This document shows, piece by piece, positions 7,686 to 10,542 of a stretch of DNA of 10,542 nt. Source of the DNA: Thermococci archaeon (GTDB taxonomy: Archaea; Methanobacteriota_B; Thermococci; Methanofastidiosales; B48-G16); the NCBI GenBank assembly GCA_003660605.1, contig QMUN01000011.1:1-10542 (forward strand), in the 5' to 3' direction. Each line of letters begins with the position of its first letter. The first letter of the stretch is position 1. The position numbers and the translations under genes are program-made. Below the pieces are notes generated by a model. That model did not search any database, was not told the origin of the DNA, and saw nothing but the letters and a program-made list of their open reading frames with translations.

Positions 7686-8972
7686 ATGACTGAACGAATA
7701 TACAAAACACTTGAAACAGAGGAGATAAAGTTTTTGAGACTACAGTTTGTAGATGTCAACGGCGTTGTTAAAAGCCTGGCCGTACCATCAAAAAGTCTGG
7801 AAACAGCTTTAACAGATGGTATAGGTTTTGATGGATCTTCTATAGAGGGATTTTCCAGGATAAGTGAAAGCGATATGAGCTTAAAGCCCGATCCGGATAC
7901 TTTCTCTGTTTTCAATTTTAACGGGAGAAAAGAGGGGAGATTTATCTGTGATGTTTATTATGATGATAAGCCATTTGAAGGGGATCCCAGGTTTGTTTTG
8001 AAAAAAAATATTGAAGAGATGAAGAGGATACTTGGAGAAAATACAGTATTCAATGTAGGTGCAGAGTTAGAATTCTTCTTGTTGAATAATGATATGAAAC
8101 AGCAGGACAACGGCAGCTATTTCGATTTTGCACCTGTAGACCTTGCCCACGACATAAGAAAAACTTCTGCTCTGCATATGATAAATCTGGGGATAGATTA
8201 CGAGGCCTCACACCACGAAGTTGGTAAAGGACAGCATGAGATAGATTTCAAGTTTTCAGATGCGTTAAAAACAGCTGATTCTGTGGTGACATCAAAGATA
8301 ATTATAAAGATAGTGGCGAGTCTCAACAATCTGACAGCTACTTTCATGCCAAAACCATTCCAGAATGATTATGGAAATGGGATGCATCTCCATTTAAATC
8401 TTTCGTCTGGCAAAAAAAATACATTCGAAGGTGAAAAAGATTTCGAACTTTCCCAGACGGCTTTATCGTTCATTGCGGGAATACTGAAGCATTCTAAAGC
8501 TATCTGTGCAGTTTCAAATCCTACTGTGAACTCGTACAAGAGACTAATCCCAGGATACGAAGCGCCTGCGTATATATCCTGGGGAAGAGGAAACAGATCA
8601 TCTCTGATAAGGATACCGAAATCAAAAAACAAGAGAATAGAGTTTAGAGTTCCGGATGCTTCTTGTAACCCTTATTTAACGTTTTCAGTACTTCTGAGAG
8701 CAGGTCTAGATGGAGTAATAAATGAGCTTCAAGCGCCTCCTCCTATAAATTATAACTTATATGATCTGGGCATAGAAAAAATAAAAGAGAAAGGTATAGA
8801 GCTTCTACCATCTACACTAAAAGACGCTCTAAAAGAACTTAAAAAAGATCCTGTTGTTAAAAGTGCATTATTAAAAGCATATGATGCGTTCATGAGAGCA
8901 AAATGGAAAGAATGGGATGAATACAGATTGTACGTTACACAATGGGAGTTTGAGAAGTATTTAAATATCTGA
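7686..8972 (+). CDS. glnA: Glutamine synthetase, type I alpha
   Basis: A 428-residue enzyme that makes glutamine from glutamate, ammonia and ATP; type I enzymes form cytoplasmic dodecamers. Motifs from ATG 7686: GFDGSSIEGF (47-56), metal ligands in GAELEF with Glu127 and Glu129, HHEVGKGQHEID (176-187), GMHLHLNL (232-239), the Glu292 flap in PGYEAP, then NRSSLIRIP and RIEFRVPDASCNPY. The length and the direct run from the NLYDL segment to ELLPSTLKDAL fit the GSI-alpha class, which lacks the longer insertion of GSI-beta and is normally not adenylylated. Arg58 in GFSRISESDM corresponds to the arginine linked to glutamine feedback in the Bacillus enzyme. An ATG at 7671 would add five residues, but has no ribosome binding site. 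The gene is monocistronic by appearance and divergent from the mini-RHH gene. Only 1 of 17 arginine codons is CGN. Confidence 0.96.
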   Translation: MTERIYKTLETEEIKFLRLQFVDVNGVVKSLAVPSKSLETALTDGIGFDGSSIEGFSRISESDMSLKPDPDTFSVFNFNGRKEGRFICDVYYDDKPFEGDPRFVLKKNIEEMKRILGENTVFNVGAELEFFLLNNDMKQQDNGSYFDFAPVDLAHDIRKTSALHMINLGIDYEASHHEVGKGQHEIDFKFSDALKTADSVVTSKIIIKIVASLNNLTATFMPKPFQNDYGNGMHLHLNLSSGKKNTFEGEKDFELSQTALSFIAGILKHSKAICAVSNPTVNSYKRLIPGYEAPAYISWGRGNRSSLIRIPKSKNKRIEFRVPDASCNPYLTFSVLLRAGLDGVINELQAPPPINYNLYDLGIEKIKEKGIELLPSTLKDALKELKKDPVVKSALLKAYDAFMRAKWKEWDEYRLYVTQWEFEKYLNI

Positions 8973-8978
8973 CGATAC

Positions 8979-8988
8979 TTTTTTATAC
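8979..8988 (+). promoter_or_regulatory. TATA box for the prepilin peptidase, probably leaderless
   Basis: TTTTTTATAC is centred about 24 nt upstream of ATG 9009, so transcription should begin at or next to the start codon. No ribosome binding site is visible, which agrees with a leaderless mRNA. The surrounding T-runs (8979-8984 and 8993-8998) may also terminate the glutamine synthetase transcript. Confidence 0.5.
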
Positions 8989-9000
8989 TTCCTTTTTTAT

Positions 9001-9018
9001 TTCTGATCATGATCAGAA
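9001..9018. promoter_or_regulatory. 18-bp perfect palindrome across the prepilin peptidase start codon
   Basis: TTCTGATCATGATCAGAA is a perfect dyad whose centre falls within the ATG-containing CATG. Located at the predicted transcription start, it could be an operator where a bound dimer blocks initiation. Because it begins inside the predicted leaderless transcript, an RNA hairpin is less likely. Confidence 0.45.
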
Positions 9019-9872
9019 TCATACCTGTTTTGATCTTACTTTTTTACGCCTGTATTGAAGACATAAAAAAGAGGGAGATAGAGGACTGGGTGTGGATAGT
9101 CATGATAGCTATAGGGCTCCTTTTTGGAGTCTATGATTATTCTCAAAATATAACGTACAAAACTTTAGCAGAGAATATTACTCTCATTAAGATAATCGCT
9201 TTATTCATCATTGTTTATATAGCAATTCTTATCCTTGAAAAAAGTTCTTTTCAGGAAAATATCAAAGAAACTCCTTATATTCTTGCATTTTTGGGAGTAT
9301 CTGTATTAATGTTCTTCGCTCCAAATCCTTTCAATGTTATCTTCCAGAATATGAGCGTAACATTTATATTTATTTTTTTCATAACATTTTTTGGTCTGAT
9401 GGGAGGAGGAGATGGAAAAGCTTTAATTGCATTATCTTCTTTATTTTTCGGAACTGAAAAAACATTACCTATTTTTTCTATTTCTGTCTTTGATAATAGT
9501 CTTATTCTTGTTATATTTCTACCCTTAGCCATATTTTTTTATAATGTTCTCAAAAAAAGTAAATTTGAGGGTATAGAAGGCCAGAAGCTTGCCAAGATAA
9601 GGGCTTATTTTACGGGATATCCTATATGTATAGCGCATCTCAGTGACAAAACATTTCCCCTGGTTTTTTGCGAAGATGGAAAATTAAAACTTCGCTCTGC
9701 GTTGGGTACAATAGAGTATGATGTTGATAAATACAGGGAGGAGATTTCGCCGTATACAGAAAGGGTCTGGGTCACGCCAGGACTTCCGTTCTTGATACCA
9801 ATAACTTTAGGATTCATAACAGCTTATTTTTATGGCGATTTGTTATTTAAGCTTCTTTTTTATCTATTTTGA
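9009..9872 (+). CDS. Archaeal prepilin peptidase (A24 aspartic protease, FlaK/EppA/PibD-like)
   Basis: A 287-residue membrane protease that removes short class III signal peptides from archaeal pilins or archaellins at the inner face of the membrane. The two catalytic aspartates are visible: Asp18 in IEDIKKREIEDW, just after the first hydrophobic segment, and Asp135 in GLMGGGDGKAL (GxGD motif). Hydrophobic helices lie near residues 2-14, 27-42, 57-76, 89-104, 115-131 and 158-181, with a last one from 259 to 285. A hydrophilic domain (about 185-256) precedes a VTPGLPFLIPITLGF stretch seen in archaeal enzymes of this type. The start codon lies in an 18-bp palindrome and appears leaderless. Its likely substrate, a type IV pilin, is encoded 300 bp downstream, past a small RHH gene. 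EppA and archaellum-specific FlaK cannot be separated by eye, although the neighbouring pilin favours an EppA or general role. Confidence 0.9.
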   Translation: MIRIIPVLILLFYACIEDIKKREIEDWVWIVMIAIGLLFGVYDYSQNITYKTLAENITLIKIIALFIIVYIAILILEKSSFQENIKETPYILAFLGVSVLMFFAPNPFNVIFQNMSVTFIFIFFITFFGLMGGGDGKALIALSSLFFGTEKTLPIFSISVFDNSLILVIFLPLAIFFYNVLKKSKFEGIEGQKLAKIRAYFTGYPICIAHLSDKTFPLVFCEDGKLKLRSALGTIEYDVDKYREEISPYTERVWVTPGLPFLIPITLGFITAYFYGDLLFKLLFYLF

Positions 9873-9895
9873 TTACCAACTAAGAAGTTAATAAA

Positions 9896-9906
9896 AGTAT
9901 TATACT
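9896..9906. promoter_or_regulatory. Short inverted repeat upstream of the second RHH gene
   Basis: AGTAT-T-ATACT is an 11-nt dyad about 25 nt upstream of the TATA box. The half-site AGTAT/ATACT also forms the repeat at the glutamine synthetase promoter and occurs at 10141-10145 before the pilin gene. It could be an RHH operator, but this is speculative. Confidence 0.25.
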
Positions 9907-9926
9907 AAAAATATATGTTATAGAAA

Positions 9927-9937
9927 GTTTTATAAAT
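9927..9937 (+). promoter_or_regulatory. TATA box for the second RHH gene
   Basis: GTTTTATAAAT is preceded by a purine-rich GAAA that could serve as the TFB recognition element. A start near 9959 would leave a leader of about 26 nt containing the AGAGGGAT ribosome binding site (9973-9980). Confidence 0.55.
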
Positions 9938-9984
9938 ATATATCGCAAAAAGAATAGTAAAGAATTACATATAGAGGGATATAA

Positions 9985-10131
9985 ATGGAAAGGAAAAACA
10001 AAACAATAGGAACAACAGTGGCTCCTCAGCTTGTGAAGGAGATTGAAGTGAGAGTTGAAAAGGGATTGTACAAAACTAAGAGCGACTTTGTACATCAAGC
10101 AATAATAGAAAAACTTAAACGAGAGAAGTAA
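9985..10131 (+). CDS. Small ribbon-helix-helix DNA-binding protein, paralogue of the 7348-7506 gene
   Basis: A 48-residue protein with the RHH layout: strand TIGTTVAP (7-14), helix A QLVKEIEVRVEKG (15-27), the YKTKSD turn (29-34) and helix B FVHQAIIEKLKREK (35-48). It aligns with the 52-residue protein at 7348-7506 at 19 of 42 positions, including the whole KSDFV block. Basic residues at the N terminus fit DNA binding. The start has an AGAGGGAT site 4 nt upstream and its own strong TATA box. It lies 112 nt after the prepilin peptidase and 43 nt before the pilin gene, in the same direction, so control of pilus genes (or of its own promoter) is the simplest hypothesis. No toxin partner is visible. 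Confidence 0.85.
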   Translation: MERKNKTIGTTVAPQLVKEIEVRVEKGLYKTKSDFVHQAIIEKLKREK

Positions 10132-10132
10132 A

Positions 10133-10142
10133 CTTTAAATAG
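10133..10142 (+). promoter_or_regulatory. TATA box for the pilin gene
   Basis: CTTTAAATAG starts just after the RHH stop codon and is centred 27 nt upstream of the pilin's GGTGAT site (10164-10169). The pilin therefore probably has its own promoter, allowing it to be expressed well above the RHH gene. Confidence 0.5.
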
Positions 10143-10174
10143 TATTGATGAATAATAAGAGTAGGTGATAGAAA

Positions 10175-10542
10175 ATGTTGAGAAATAAGAAAGGTGTAAG
10201 CCCTGTAATAGCTGTCGTACTGATGATAGTTGTTGCGGTGGCAATAAGTTTAGTAGTATATGTATGGGCCAGTGGTTTCGTCTCTGAAAAAACAGGAGCA
10301 GAGTCAAAGGCTGGTGACTACAGCTTTCTGGTGGAGACAAAGGCTGTGGATAACACGAATATAAGGAATACTGGAACTGCAATTAGTTTTACTTGGGATA
10401 CTGATGCAGAAACGACATTTTTAAGCGAGTTTGATATATATGTAAACAATACATTGACTACTTCGAGCATAATAGATGGTCTAGATTATAATGGTTCGGC
10501 AGTAGCTGCAAGTTTTACATGGGACAAAGGAGGGGTATTAAC
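10175..10542 (+). CDS. Archaeal type IV pilin-like protein (N-terminal pilin domain family), partial
   Basis: The first 122 codons of a secreted, membrane-assembled pilin; the C terminus lies outside the window. The N terminus MLRNKKGVSPVIAVVLMI is a classic archaeal class III signal peptide: a short basic leader, predicted prepilin peptidase cut after Gly7 (KKG|V), then a hydrophobic assembly helix at 8-30. The VSPVIAVVLM pattern belongs to the archaeal pilin N-terminal family (formerly DUF1628), not archaellin. The exported part is rich in Thr, Ser, Asn and Asp, with potential N-glycosylation sequons at NNT (positions near 90) and NGS (near 106), as is common for archaeal surface proteins. 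A perfect GGTGAT sits 5 nt upstream of ATG 10175. The prepilin peptidase upstream is its natural processing enzyme. It may be a structural pilin or a minor surface protein using the same pathway. Confidence 0.9.
   Translation, partial: MLRNKKGVSPVIAVVLMIVVAVAISLVVYVWASGFVSEKTGAESKAGDYSFLVETKAVDNTNIRNTGTAISFTWDTDAETTFLSEFDIYVNNTLTTSSIIDGLDYNGSAVAASFTWDKGGVL

Noticed and set aside
10095..10382. 95-codon minus-strand frame over the RHH and pilin genes
   Set aside because: It is antisense to two well-supported genes, and its composition is that of a shadow frame.

Overview
The window looks like chromosomal DNA from an AT-rich euryarchaeon. The supporting signs are TATA-box promoters, ribosome binding sites of the GGTGAT type (matching the archaeal 16S 3' end), almost exclusive AGA/AGG arginine codons in most genes, an archaeal-type prepilin peptidase, an archaeal pilin with a class III signal peptide, and a glutamine synthetase of the alpha type. 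A GyrB and short 5' leaders would fit the Thermoplasmata or a related gyrase-containing lineage, but the exact group cannot be fixed from this sequence alone.

Layout. (1) Positions 1-711, minus strand: the N-terminal ~45% of a biotin-dependent acyl-CoA carboxylase/decarboxylase carboxyltransferase subunit, cut by the window edge. (2) Positions 712-893: a divergent promoter region with a 14-bp perfect palindrome. (3) Positions 894-2807: a PrpE-type propionyl-CoA (or acetyl-CoA) synthetase whose arginine codon use differs sharply from its neighbours. (4) Positions 3046-5318: a medium/branched-chain acyl-CoA synthetase closely followed (2-nt gap) by a short TraB/PrgY-family protein. (5) Positions 5421-7301: gyrB, with no gyrA next to it. 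(6) A hairpin terminator lies between gyrB and a convergent 52-codon ribbon-helix-helix (RHH) gene at 7348-7506 on the minus strand. (7) Positions 7686-8972: glutamine synthetase, transcribed divergently from the small RHH gene. (8) Positions 9009-10542: a surface-filament module made of a prepilin peptidase, a second 48-codon RHH gene paralogous to the first, and a type IV pilin-like gene that runs off the window.

How the genes may work together. PrpE would make propionyl-CoA, which a propionyl-CoA carboxylase or methylmalonyl-CoA decarboxylase could interconvert with methylmalonyl-CoA; the two genes face away from each other across one shared promoter region. The second acyl-CoA synthetase widens the range of carboxylic acids that can be activated (or released, if it runs backwards). 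The peptidase and pilin form an enzyme-substrate pair, with a tiny DNA-binding protein between them as a plausible local regulator. The rest (gyrB, glutamine synthetase) is housekeeping. I see no CRISPR array, tRNA, rRNA or insertion sequence. No clearly new large system is evident; the most unusual elements are the paralogous mini-RHH pair, an 18-bp perfect palindrome across the prepilin peptidase start codon, and the likely acquired prpE.
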